From contig NZ_FOGS01000011.1 of NCBI RefSeq assembly GCF_900111305.1, positions 1 through 64,000 of the forward strand: a stretch of DNA of 64,000 nt, read 5' to 3'. Below, piece after piece: positions 34,591 through 42,795 of the stretch; the stretch's first letter is position 1; every line of letters starts with the position of its first letter. Position numbers and translations under genes: made by a program. The notes below the pieces were generated by a model, which saw nothing but the letters and a program-made list of their open reading frames with translations, searched no databases and was not told where the DNA came from. This DNA is from Vreelandella subterranea (GTDB lineage: Bacteria > Pseudomonadota > Gammaproteobacteria > Pseudomonadales > Halomonadaceae).

Positions 34591-34853
34591 GGCCTGTTGA
34601 CGTTTCACTCACGGCCGCGCTGGAGCCCGTTTTTATTCGCGGCAAGGCAGGAGGAGAGAAGTTTGGTTATTCCAAATGAACGACGACTAACGCCGCCGCG
34701 GGTAAAAACGGGCCCAGCCCTGCGGGTTGCGCCACAAAGCGCGCCATACGGCGTTGCAAAACTTGAAAAGGGAACCACCCTTCCCTGCGTTTTGCGCCTT
34801 GTCTGGCGAGCTTTGTGGTGCAACGCGGTTCGCGATGAAACGTCAACAGGCCC
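34590..34853. mobile_element. MITE-like element with perfect 18 bp terminal inverted repeats
   Basis: The ends GGGCCTGTTGACGTTTCA (34590-34607) and TGAAACGTCAACAGGCCC (34836-34853) are exact inverted copies. TA flanks both sides, consistent with a 2 bp target duplication. The 264 bp interior has no credible gene. It is inserted directly at the end of glk and ends only about 23 bases before the next start codon, so it lies within the transcript. Confidence 0.85.
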
Positions 34854-34876
34854 TACCAACCGACAGGAAGCTCCCT

Positions 34877-35746
34877 ATGCCCGCGCCAACCTTTGACGTG
34901 CCCTTTGTCCTCGGCATGATGCGTCTCCACGAGACCGCCGAAATGCACCAGGCCAACCACCTGGCTGACTGGATCGAGGCGCGACTCGCGCAGGGGCTGC
35001 ACTGGTTCGACCACGCCGATATCTACGGCAAGGGAGCTGGCGAGACGCTGTTTGGTCAGGCACTGCGCGCCCGCCCGGCGCTTGCCAAGCGGCTCAAGGT
35101 GGTGACCAAGGCCAGCATTGCCAACGACAACCCCGCCCCTGGCTCAGGCAAGGTCAAGCACTACAACGCCAGCCCGGCGTACCTGAGTCAAGCCATTGAT
35201 GACGCGCTAAACCGCCTGAGCGTTGAGCGGATCGATCACTTTCTGATTCACCGCCCTGACCTGCTGATGGACGCCGAGGCCACCGGGCGCGCCCTGGACA
35301 GCGCCATCGAGGCAGGAAAAATTGGCGCCGCAGGCGTTTCCAACCACCTGCCCGGCCAGTGGCGCAGGTTGCAAAGCGCCATGCACTACCCGCTGCGCGC
35401 CAATCAGATCGAGCTGTCCATCGCCCATAGCACACCGCTGTTTGACGGCAGCTTCGACGATTTATGCGCCGACGGCCACGCGCCGATGGCCTGGTCGCCG
35501 CTGGCAGGCGGTCACCTGATGCAGGGCGCAGTGCATAAGGTGCTTGACCGTTTGGCAAGCGAGTACAACAGCACGCCCGGCGCACTTGCCCTGGCATGGC
35601 TACGCACGCTGCCCAATCGCCCTGCGCCCGTGGTAGGTAGCGTGAAGCCCGAACGGATTGCCGATATGCTGGCAGGCCCAGATACCCTCCCAAGGGAAGC
35701 CTGGTATGAACTGTTGGAAGCCGCCCGGGGCCATTGCGTGGCCTAG
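34877..35746 (+). CDS. Aldo/keto reductase (YdhF-like)
   Basis: A 289 aa TIM-barrel oxidoreductase that should reduce aldehydes or ketones with NADPH. The N-terminus LGMMRLHETAEMHQANHLAD matches the YdhF branch. Catalytic Asp and Tyr lie in WFDHADIYGKGAGE, Lys in VVTKASI, and the His in DHFLIHRPDLLMDA. PMAWSPLAGG and APVVGSVKPERI complete the family pattern. The start at 34877 has AGGAAG nearby; an open frame upstream lies in the MITE. It sits between glk and a sugar kinase, so a sugar-related substrate is plausible but unproven. Confidence 0.82.
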   Translation: MPAPTFDVPFVLGMMRLHETAEMHQANHLADWIEARLAQGLHWFDHADIYGKGAGETLFGQALRARPALAKRLKVVTKASIANDNPAPGSGKVKHYNASPAYLSQAIDDALNRLSVERIDHFLIHRPDLLMDAEATGRALDSAIEAGKIGAAGVSNHLPGQWRRLQSAMHYPLRANQIELSIAHSTPLFDGSFDDLCADGHAPMAWSPLAGGHLMQGAVHKVLDRLASEYNSTPGALALAWLRTLPNRPAPVVGSVKPERIADMLAGPDTLPREAWYELLEAARGHCVA

Positions 35747-35788
35747 TTCAAGGCTTCTCTTCTGATCAATAATGACAAGGAACCGATC

Positions 35789-36754
35789 ATGACACCGATC
35801 ATTGCGTTTGGTGAAGCCCTGGTGGATATGCTCTCCAGCCGCCTGGGTAACGACGACACAGGACCCGAGACCTTTACCCCCTACGCCGGGGGTGCTCCCG
35901 CCAATGTGGCGGTTGCCTGCGCCCGGCTCGGCGTGCCCAGCCAGTTTCTGGGCATGGTCGGCGACGATACCTTCGGGCATTTTCTAATCCGCGAATTACA
36001 ACACCATGGCGTGGACACACAGGGCGTGATCCTCACCCAAGAGGCACGCACGGCGCTGGCGTTTGTCTCCCGGGATAGCCAGGGCGAGCGCACCTTCGAT
36101 TTTTACCGGCCACCGGCCGCCGACCTGCTATACCGTCTTGAACACCTCCCCCAGGGCGTTTTCGAGAACCCCGCGATTCTTCACTTCTGCAGTAACAGCC
36201 TGACCGACCCGGAAATCGCCGACGTGACGCTTGCCATGGCGTCCATGGCGAAACGCACAGGCTGCCTGATCAGCGTTGATGCCAACCTGCGTCACAACCT
36301 CTGGCCAGAGGGTGAAGCGGATATGGGCCTGGTGACGCAACTGCTGGATAGCGCCGAGCTGGTCAAGGTATCGCTCGACGAACTTGATTACCTGCGCGGC
36401 GATCACCCCCAAGACGCCTGGATAGCAGAGCGCCTTGCCGCAGGCGTGAAGGTCATGCTGGTGACCGATGGGCCCAATAGCGTGGCGGTGAAAGGCGTGG
36501 GTATTGATCAAACCATCGCGCCGCCCAAGGTTGAGGCCGTGGACACCACCGCGGGTGGCGACGCCTTCATCGGCGGGCTGCTGGCCGAGCTGTCACATCA
36601 CGGCATTGAGGAAGGCTGGCACCAGGACGCCGACTTTCTTACCCGTGCGGTGAAAACGGCCTGCCGCTGCGGCGCTCACGCCGTAACGCGCCCCGGCGCC
36701 TACTCAGCGCTGCCCACCCATGCCGATATCGAAGCGTTGCGCAACGCTTTCTAA
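35789..36754 (+). CDS. PfkB-family sugar kinase (fructokinase-like)
   Basis: A 321 aa ribokinase-fold kinase. The N-terminal PfkB signature is IIAFGEALVDML and GGAPANVAVACARLG (about residues 33-47). The C-terminal catalytic signature DTTAGGDAFIGGLLAEL (about 256-272) holds the base Asp. ISVDANLRHNLW is typical of fructokinases, and a 2-keto-3-deoxygluconate kinase role is also possible given the neighbours. RBS AAGGA precedes the ATG. The last codons contain an 18 bp perfect palindrome (36732-36749). Confidence 0.82.
   Translation: MTPIIAFGEALVDMLSSRLGNDDTGPETFTPYAGGAPANVAVACARLGVPSQFLGMVGDDTFGHFLIRELQHHGVDTQGVILTQEARTALAFVSRDSQGERTFDFYRPPAADLLYRLEHLPQGVFENPAILHFCSNSLTDPEIADVTLAMASMAKRTGCLISVDANLRHNLWPEGEADMGLVTQLLDSAELVKVSLDELDYLRGDHPQDAWIAERLAAGVKVMLVTDGPNSVAVKGVGIDQTIAPPKVEAVDTTAGGDAFIGGLLAELSHHGIEEGWHQDADFLTRAVKTACRCGAHAVTRPGAYSALPTHADIEALRNAF
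36732..36749. repeat. Perfect 18 bp palindrome at the end of the PfkB kinase gene
   Basis: AAGCGTTGCGCAACGCTT overlaps the last codons. It is followed by two copies of TTCCCTAAATAA (36761-36772 and 36775-36786) and a second hairpin CAGGGCG...CGCCCTG (36799-36822). There is no U-tract, so it is not a standard terminator, but the stretch separates this gene from dgoR. Confidence 0.6.
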
Positions 36755-36858
36755 ATACCGTTCCCTAAATAATATTCCCTAAATAACAGCCATTTGCCCA
36801 GGGCGTACCGATATGCGCCCTGCATTGCCGACAAAGGTCGTACCGCTCCGGCTTGTCT

Positions 36859-36873
36859 AAATGTCAGACATTT
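36859..36873. promoter_or_regulatory. Palindromic operator candidate before the dgo genes
   Basis: AAATGTCAGACATTT is a perfect 7-1-7 palindrome 38 bases before the ATG of the GntR-family regulator. FadR-subfamily GntR proteins usually bind short palindromes with GT and AC half-site cores near their own promoter, which fits autoregulation of the dgo operon. Confidence 0.6.
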
Positions 36874-36910
36874 ACTACCATACCGGCACTATCGTTAATA
36901 AGTGACCGCT

Positions 36911-37630
36911 ATGACGCTGGAAACCCTTCCCCGCCATAAAGGGGGTGCGGACGAGTTAGCCCGCCTGCTGGCAAGGGCATTACTGGCAGGCCACTGGCAG
37001 CCGGGTGACGCCTTCCCCAAAGAAATGGACATCGGCACACACTTCGATGTGAGCCGTAACCAGGTGCGCAATGCGCTGACCCGCTTGACCGCCGCAGGGC
37101 TTTTAGACCGCACCGCCGGGCGTGGCACCCACGTACGTGAAATGAGCGACTGGCACCTGCTGGATCCGCTGATGAGCGAATGGATGACGGGGCTTACCGA
37201 TCTCGACCCGCAGCTCACGCGCGCTATCTATGCGTTTCGCTTTTCGGCCGAGCCCGTCGTGGCGGGCCTTGCCGCCGACGCAGCCGATGCGAACGATATC
37301 GCTCGGCTTGAAGCCGCCTTTGAAGGCATGCAGAAAACGGCCCGGTCACCCGCCGCTCGCGCCCAGCACGCCGAGTATGACGTGATGTTTCACGATGCTA
37401 CCTATCAAGCCAGCCATAACCTGGTGTGGCGGCAAATGGGACACTTGTTGCGCCCTTCGATCATGGCCCTGGTTCATGGCTCTCAGCACCGAACCGACAC
37501 CTTCGACGACAGCCTGTCACGGCATCGCCGCGTGCTTGAAGCCATTATGCGCCGGGATGCCGAGGCGGCGTCTCGCGCCGCACGGGAAGTGCTTCGCCGC
37601 ACGGCGATCGACCTGGGTATCGTCAATTAA
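36911..37630 (+). CDS. dgoR: GntR/FadR-family regulator of galactonate genes (DgoR-like)
   Basis: A 239 aa repressor. Residues about 10-75 form the winged helix-turn-helix (LLAGHWQPGDAFPKEMDIGT, then VSRNQVRNALTRLTAAGLL, then GRGTHVRE), and the rest is an all-helical FCD ligand domain (AIYAFRFSAEPVVAGLAA, HDATYQASHN with metal-binding His, SRHRRVLEAIMRRDAEAA). The ATG at 36911 is chosen over a GTG at 36902; neither has a strong binding site. It heads dgoR-dgoD-dgoK-dgoA, and galactonate or its derivative is the likely effector. Confidence 0.82.
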   Translation: MTLETLPRHKGGADELARLLARALLAGHWQPGDAFPKEMDIGTHFDVSRNQVRNALTRLTAAGLLDRTAGRGTHVREMSDWHLLDPLMSEWMTGLTDLDPQLTRAIYAFRFSAEPVVAGLAADAADANDIARLEAAFEGMQKTARSPAARAQHAEYDVMFHDATYQASHNLVWRQMGHLLRPSIMALVHGSQHRTDTFDDSLSRHRRVLEAIMRRDAEAASRAAREVLRRTAIDLGIVN

Positions 37631-37663
37631 CCGGCCATCGACAACTGACTAGGATCTGACCCT

Positions 37664-38812
37664 ATGAAAATTACCCGACTGAAAACCTGGCAAGTACCGC
37701 CCCGCTGGCTGTTTCTCAAAATCGAAACCGACGAAGGCTGCTACGGCTGGGGCGAGCCGGTCATCGAAGGCCGCTCGGCGACTGTCGAGGCTGCCGTTCA
37801 TGAGCTTTCCGACTACCTGATTGGCCAGGACCCGCATCGCATCGAACACCTGTGGAATACGCTGTATCGCGCCGGGTTTTACCGCGGCGGGCCAATCTTG
37901 ATGAGTGCCATTGCGGGTATCGACCAGGCGCTGTGGGACCTTAAGGGTCGCGACCTGGGTGTGCCCGTGCACCAGCTTCTGGGCGGCGCGGTGCGCGATA
38001 AAATGCGCATGTACGCCTGGACCGGCGGCGACCGGCCAAGCGACGTGGGCGCGGGCGCCAAGGCACTGGCTGACAAGGGCTTTACCGCCTTCAAGATGAA
38101 CGGCACACCGGAGCTGCAGATCGTCGACTCCCACCGCAAAGTGGATGAGGCGGTCGCCCGGGTGGCCGAAGCGCGCCATGCGGTGGGCCCGGATGTGGGC
38201 ATTGGTATCGATTTTCATGGCCGCGTGCATCGCCCCATGGCCAAGGCGCTGCTGCGCGAGCTGGAGCCCTACCACCCGATGTTCGTCGAGGAACCGGTTG
38301 CCCCCGAGCACTTGCCCTGCCTGAAAGACATTGCCGGTGGCCTTGGGTACCCGCTCGCCACCGGCGAACGGCTGCATACCCGCTTTGAGTTCCGCGACCT
38401 GCTCAAGGACGGCATGATCGACATTATTCAGCCAGATATCTCCCACTGTGGCGGTATCAGCGAGGGGCTTAAAATCGCCGCCTTGGCATCCGCCTACGAT
38501 GTGGCCCTGGCGCCCCACTGCCCGCTCGGCCCGCTGACCCTGGCCGCGTCATTACAGCTGGATGCCGTTAGCCACAACGCCTTTATCCAGGAACAGAGCA
38601 TGGGCATTCACTACAATCAGGGCAACGATGTTCTCGACTACCTGGTCGACAAATCGGCGCTCAGTATTGAAGACGGCTTCTGTGCGATTCCCCAGGGCCC
38701 AGGGCTAGGTGTGGAGATTGACGAGGCCTTCGTTGAAGAGCGCGCCAAGGTCGGCCACCGCTGGCGCAACCCCGTCTGGACCCATGAAGATGGCTCGATT
38801 GCCGAGTGGTAA
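37664..38812 (+). CDS. dgoD: D-galactonate dehydratase, DgoD
   Basis: A 382 aa enolase-superfamily enzyme making 2-dehydro-3-deoxygalactonate. It starts [20 protein letters not shown]. Other family blocks are [52 protein letters not shown] with the metal Asp and a His, [13 protein letters not shown] with metal Glu, and [13 protein letters not shown] near the C-terminus. Length and C-terminal sequence ([18 protein letters not shown]) match DgoD closely. It follows dgoR by 33 bases. Confidence 0.93.
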   Translation: MKITRLKTWQVPPRWLFLKIETDEGCYGWGEPVIEGRSATVEAAVHELSDYLIGQDPHRIEHLWNTLYRAGFYRGGPILMSAIAGIDQALWDLKGRDLGVPVHQLLGGAVRDKMRMYAWTGGDRPSDVGAGAKALADKGFTAFKMNGTPELQIVDSHRKVDEAVARVAEARHAVGPDVGIGIDFHGRVHRPMAKALLRELEPYHPMFVEEPVAPEHLPCLKDIAGGLGYPLATGERLHTRFEFRDLLKDGMIDIIQPDISHCGGISEGLKIAALASAYDVALAPHCPLGPLTLAASLQLDAVSHNAFIQEQSMGIHYNQGNDVLDYLVDKSALSIEDGFCAIPQGPGLGVEIDEAFVEERAKVGHRWRNPVWTHEDGSIAEW

Positions 38813-38839
38813 ACCCTCTCATCAACGGGAGACGTCCCT

Positions 38840-39808
38840 ATGGGCGCAAGTGAACTGACACGTCCTTTAGCGTGGATTGCGGTGGACTGGGGGTCGAGCA
38901 ACCTGCGCGCCTGGGCAATGGATGCCCAGCATCACGTCATGGCGAGTGCCTCCAGCCCTCGCGGCATGCTGTCGCTGACCCCCGCCGAGTACGAGGCCGA
39001 GCTGCTTGGAATCGTCGACGACTGGTTACCCGACAGCGGCCAAACGCCCGTGATGGTATGCGGTATGGCGGGCGCGCGGCAGGGTTGGCAGGAAGCCGCC
39101 TATCTGGCGACGCCCACGCGTCTCGATCAACTCTCTCGTGGCGCGGTGATGCCGCCCCTCGCCGACCCTCGCCTGCGGGTTTATTTACTGCCAGGATTAA
39201 GCCAGACCGGCAGCACAAACCACGACTATGATGTCATGCGCGGGGAGGAAACCCAGCTGGCTGGCCTGTTGGCGGATACATCGCGTTTTAGCGGCCTTGT
39301 CTGCCTGCCCGGCACCCATGCCAAATGGGCACGCTTAACCGATGGTGCCGTCACCGAGTTTGCGACCTATTTGACTGGCGAGCTGTATCAACTGCTCGCT
39401 CATCAATCCGTACTGAAGCACTCCGTAGGGCAGGATGACCTGCAACACGACGGCTGTCGCCAGGCGTTTACCCAGGCGGTCAAGGCAACCTATCAGGCGC
39501 CCGAACGCTTCAGCCAGCGGCTATTCGGCGTCCGCGCTCAGGACTTGCTGGCTAATACCTTGCCGAGCGGTGATGCCCGAAGTGCCGTGCTTGCCGCACA
39601 TCTCTCGGGATTGACGATCGGCCTGGAACTGGCCGGTGCCTGCCACGAGCTGACGCCAGGAGAAAACGTGACCCTGATCGGCAACGAGGCGCTCAGCCAC
39701 CGCTACGCACTCGCCCTGGAAACCCTCGGCATCGACACCCAGCGCGTTGACGGTGACACAGCGGTATTGGCAGGGCTGACCCTCGCCTACCAAAGTACCC
39801 GGCAATAA
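38840..39808 (+). CDS. dgoK: 2-dehydro-3-deoxygalactonokinase, DgoK
   Basis: A 322 aa kinase phosphorylating 2-dehydro-3-deoxygalactonate. It has the phosphate loop AVDWGSSNLRAWAMD (residues 13-27), then VMVCGMAGARQGWQEAAY, SQTGSTNHDYDVMRGEETQL and VCLPGTHAKWARL. The start at 38840 has GGGAG upstream. Its product feeds the aldolase encoded next. Confidence 0.92.
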   Translation: MGASELTRPLAWIAVDWGSSNLRAWAMDAQHHVMASASSPRGMLSLTPAEYEAELLGIVDDWLPDSGQTPVMVCGMAGARQGWQEAAYLATPTRLDQLSRGAVMPPLADPRLRVYLLPGLSQTGSTNHDYDVMRGEETQLAGLLADTSRFSGLVCLPGTHAKWARLTDGAVTEFATYLTGELYQLLAHQSVLKHSVGQDDLQHDGCRQAFTQAVKATYQAPERFSQRLFGVRAQDLLANTLPSGDARSAVLAAHLSGLTIGLELAGACHELTPGENVTLIGNEALSHRYALALETLGIDTQRVDGDTAVLAGLTLAYQSTRQ

Positions 39809-39833
39809 GCACCAGCTAAACAAGGAGAGCGCT

Positions 39834-40445
39834 ATGACACTGCCTTTAATTGGCATTTTACGTGGGGTAACGCCCGATGACGCGGTGGCCGTTGGCGGCG
39901 CCTTGCTTGAGGCGGGCATCACGCAAATCGAGGTGCCGCTCAACTCCCCCGACCCATTGACCAGTATCCAACGCCTGGCGGAGGCCTTTGGCGACCAGGC
40001 GCTGATCGGTGCGGGAACGGTATTAAGCGCTGAGCAGGTACGCGACGTTCATGCCGCAGGCGGTCGATTGATCGTCTCGCCCAATTGCCGCCCTGCCGTC
40101 ATCGAAGCATCCTGTCGCCTCTCCATGGCCAGTTGGCCGGGCATTGTGACGCCTTCCGAAGCCTTTGATGCCCTGGATGCGGGGGCCACCGGGCTCAAGC
40201 TCTTCCCGGCGGTCCAGGTGGGCATCGCGGGCATGAAGGCTGTCCGCGCCGTGCTGCCCCTTAACACATTGCTATATGCGGTTGGGGGTATCGGTATCGA
40301 CAATTTCGCCGCCTGGCGCGCCGCGGGCGTGGATGGCGCAGGCCTTGGCAGCGCACTTTACCAACCGGGGCAAACGCCCCAGCAAGTCGGCAAGCAGGCC
40401 CATGCACTGGTAGACGCCTGGCAAGCCGCAGGAGACCGTTTATGA
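39834..40445 (+). CDS. dgoA: 2-dehydro-3-deoxy-6-phosphogalactonate aldolase, DgoA
   Basis: A 203 aa class I aldolase that splits KDPGal to pyruvate and glyceraldehyde 3-phosphate. It shows LIGILRGVTPDDAVAVGGAL, ITQIEVPLNSPDP with the catalytic Glu, IGAGTVLSAEQV, and the Schiff-base Lys in ATGLKLFPAVQVG (near residue 125). It is a paralogue of Eda, encoded 1 kb away on the other strand. AAGGAG precedes the ATG, and the stop overlaps the next start (ATGA). Confidence 0.92.
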   Translation: MTLPLIGILRGVTPDDAVAVGGALLEAGITQIEVPLNSPDPLTSIQRLAEAFGDQALIGAGTVLSAEQVRDVHAAGGRLIVSPNCRPAVIEASCRLSMASWPGIVTPSEAFDALDAGATGLKLFPAVQVGIAGMKAVRAVLPLNTLLYAVGGIGIDNFAAWRAAGVDGAGLGSALYQPGQTPQQVGKQAHALVDAWQAAGDRL

Positions 40446-41323
40446 ATCACGACAACATGGCCGAACTGGCGGTGGATTGCCGCTGCGAGCTGGGCGAAGG
40501 CCCCCAGTGGGACGCCGAAAGCGGACGGCTTTACTGGTGCGATATTCTGGGCAAATGCCTTCACTGGCTGTCACCTGAAAACGGCGACCACGGCCATTAC
40601 CCGCTTGAGCAAATGGTATCGCTCGCCACCCCACTGAACGATGGCCGGTTAATGCTGGTCGGCGAACACAGCCTGAGCCTGTTGAATCCGGCCACGCAAC
40701 ACCTTGAGCATTTTGCCGACTTCGAAGCCGAAAACCCCGTTACGCGCAGCAACGATGCCCGCGTGGACCGCCACGGCAGCCTGTGGCTTTCCACCATGGG
40801 CAAGACCGCCGAACCCGGCGCGGGCAGCCTTTACCGCCTGCATCGCGGCGAGCTGACCCGAGTGCGCAGCGGGCTCACCATTCCCAACGCCATCTGCTTT
40901 TCACCTCAAGGCGACGCGGCATATTTTACCGACACAGCCGCCGGGGTCGTGATGCGCTGGGCGTTGGACGACCAGGGCTGGCCTGTCGGCGAACCGGTTG
41001 CCTGGGCAGATTTCACGGGGGTTGAAGGCAACCCGGACGGCGCCGTGATCGATAGCGAAGGCTGCCTGTGGCTCGCCTTGTGGGGCGCTGGCAAAGTGGT
41101 GCGGCTGAACCGCGATGGCCAGGTGATTGATAGCGTTCAGCTCCCCGTTAGCCAACCCTCCTGCCCAGCCTTCGCGGGCGAGAATCTGGACCGGCTTTAC
41201 ATCACCACCGCTCAGGAAGGATTCACTGCCGACCAGCGCCGGGAACAGCCCCAGGCGGGCGGCCTGTTCACCTGCGACGTTGGCGTGCGCGGGCTTGCCG
41301 ACCCGCTATTGCGCCTGACTTAG
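40442..41323 (+). CDS. SMP-30/gluconolactonase family protein
   Basis: A 293 aa six-bladed beta-propeller lactonase that should hydrolyse a sugar lactone to the acid, most likely galactonolactone given its place at the end of the dgo operon. It has the metal ligand Glu in CRCELGEGPQWDAESGRLYW, VTRSNDARVDRHGSLWLSTMG (blocks), TIPNAICFSPQGDAAYFTDT and NPDGAVIDSEGCLWLALWG. No signal peptide is present, so it acts in the cytoplasm. Exact lactone specificity cannot be read from sequence. Confidence 0.88.
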   Translation: MNHDNMAELAVDCRCELGEGPQWDAESGRLYWCDILGKCLHWLSPENGDHGHYPLEQMVSLATPLNDGRLMLVGEHSLSLLNPATQHLEHFADFEAENPVTRSNDARVDRHGSLWLSTMGKTAEPGAGSLYRLHRGELTRVRSGLTIPNAICFSPQGDAAYFTDTAAGVVMRWALDDQGWPVGEPVAWADFTGVEGNPDGAVIDSEGCLWLALWGAGKVVRLNRDGQVIDSVQLPVSQPSCPAFAGENLDRLYITTAQEGFTADQRREQPQAGGLFTCDVGVRGLADPLLRLT

Positions 41324-41330
41324 CCACAGC

Positions 41331-41356
41331 AAAAAAACCCCGGACCATGTCCGGGG
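41331..41356 (-). terminator. Rho-independent terminator after eda
   Basis: On the minus strand an 8 bp GC-rich stem, CCCCGGAC-loop-GTCCGGGG (41338-41356), is followed by seven Ts (41331-41337). It ends the zwf-pgl-eda transcript just beyond the converging dgo operon. A second inverted repeat, CCACTTGC / GCAAGTGG (41361-41399), lies between it and eda. Confidence 0.88.
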
Positions 41357-41427
41357 CAATCCACTTGCACAAACGACCCTGTTTGCGTGAGGCAAGTGGC
41401 GAGAGTGCACCTTAGATTACACCACCT

Positions 41428-42090
41428 TTAGTGGTGAAAGCGCTCGGCAGCCTGGCGGGCCAGCTCCCGAATACCGTCCCAGTCTTCTTCCTCGACCATT
41501 GCCTTCGGCGTCAGCCAGGAACCGCCCACGCACATGACGTTGGGCAGCGACAGGTAATCCTCGGCGTTGTCGACGGTGATGCCGCCCGTGGGGCAGAAAC
41601 GCGCTTCCGGAATCGGCGCGCCAAACGCCTTGAGCGCTTTGGCCCCGCCGCTGGATTCTGCTGGAAAGAACTTGAACCGGCGGTAGCCGTACTGCCAGCC
41701 GGTCATCAGTTCCGAAATGGTGGATACGCCGGGCAGCATCGGCACCGGGCTTTCCACGCCATAGCGATAAAGCGCATCGGTCGCCCCTGGGGTGACCACG
41801 AAGTCGGCGCCGACCTGCTCGGCCTGGCGATACTGGGCAGGGGTCAACACCGTGCCGACGCCAATGCTCGCCCCCGGCAGCGCTTCTTTCATGCGCTTGA
41901 TGGCTTCCAGCGCGCAATCGGTACGCAGGGTGATTTCCAGCACCGTCAAGCCGCCATCTACCAGCGCACGCCCCATCGGTACGGCATCTTCCAGGCGATC
42001 AATGGTAATCACCGGAATCACCTCGGCCTTGAGGCAAATGCTGTCTAGCTCCGCGGTACGTGTCGACGGTAGCTGCTTATCAATGGTCAT
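41428..42090 (-). CDS. eda: KDPG / 4-hydroxy-2-oxoglutarate aldolase, Eda
   Basis: A 220 aa class I aldolase cleaving 2-keto-3-deoxy-6-phosphogluconate to pyruvate and glyceraldehyde 3-phosphate. ATG at 42090 (MTIDKQLPST) has GGAGACT at the right distance; a TTG twelve bases earlier does not. Motifs are VIPVITIDRLEDAVPMGRAL, TVLEITLRTDCAL with the catalytic Glu, VGTVLTPAQY and the Schiff-base Lys in YRRFKFFPAESSGG. It is the last gene of zwf-pgl-eda. Confidence 0.95.
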   Translation of the reverse strand: MTIDKQLPSTRTAELDSICLKAEVIPVITIDRLEDAVPMGRALVDGGLTVLEITLRTDCALEAIKRMKEALPGASIGVGTVLTPAQYRQAEQVGADFVVTPGATDALYRYGVESPVPMLPGVSTISELMTGWQYGYRRFKFFPAESSGGAKALKAFGAPIPEARFCPTGGITVDNAEDYLSLPNVMCVGGSWLTPKAMVEEEDWDGIRELARQAAERFHH

Positions 42091-42128
42091 GTGAGTCTCC
42101 AAGCAAATTATTATTGACGAAAGCGGCG

Positions 42129-42794
42129 TTAAGGCGCCCAGTAAATCGCCAAGGGGCAGGATAAGAAAGCGCGGATGGGCAGTTGACGCATGTCGTCCCC
42201 GCTCAGAGCCTTGGCCAACACTGCTCTCTTATCGTCACCGGTAATATGTAAAATGTGGCGGCGCGCCTGATGCAGCCGGTCTGCCGAAAAGGTGATGCGC
42301 GGCTGCGGCTGGCTGGGCGTTCGCACGGCGACCAGCGGCTCTTCCGTGGCGAGCGCCAAGCCAAGTTCCAGGCTGTCAGGAAACAGCGAGGCCGTGTGGC
42401 CATCGCCACCCATGCCCAAAATCACGACGCTTGCCGGCCAGCTAAGTGATAGCGCACGCTCACTGACGTCGGACACACCTTCTTCAGGTGTCCCGGCCTC
42501 GCTGGTCAAGGGTTCAAAATGAGCCGCCGCTGCCGCCCCCTGAAGCAAGTGCTCGCGAACCAATTTTGCGTTGCTGTCGTCACTTTGATCATCCACCCAG
42601 CGCTCGTCCGCCAGCGTGATTTCCACCCGTTCCCAGGGTAGCGGCTTGGCCGCCAGCGCTTTGAAAAAGGGGACGGGCGTCGAGCCGCCGGAGACCACCA
42701 ACAAGGCGTTTTCCTGGTGTTCCAGGTCGTCGTTCAAGGCCTGAAAAACGGCCTCTGCCAGCTGTTCGGCAAGCTGTGTGCGTGCATCGCTCAT
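42129..42794 (-). CDS. pgl: 6-phosphogluconolactonase, Pgl
   Basis: A 221 aa DevB-type lactonase hydrolysing 6-phosphogluconolactone. MSDARTQLAEQLA at 42794 is chosen as start, because the upstream part of the frame overlaps zwf. It shows NALLVVSGGSTPVPFFKAL, EITLADERWVDDQSDDSN and VILGMGGDGHTASLFPDS (about residues 132-149), which form the active site. It begins just beyond the zwf stop and is followed by eda after 38 bases. Confidence 0.94.
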   Translation of the reverse strand: MSDARTQLAEQLAEAVFQALNDDLEHQENALLVVSGGSTPVPFFKALAAKPLPWERVEITLADERWVDDQSDDSNAKLVREHLLQGAAAAAHFEPLTSEAGTPEEGVSDVSERALSLSWPASVVILGMGGDGHTASLFPDSLELGLALATEEPLVAVRTPSQPQPRITFSADRLHQARRHILHITGDDKRAVLAKALSGDDMRQLPIRAFLSCPLAIYWAP

Positions 42795-42795
42795 A

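Noticed and set aside
34597-34896. Open frames on both strands between glk and the aldo/keto reductase
   Set aside because: They fall inside the MITE-like element, have no binding site and reflect its inverted structure.
36732-36822. Rho-independent terminator after the PfkB kinase gene
   Set aside because: Two hairpins exist, but neither is followed by a T tract, so I list the palindrome only as a repeat.
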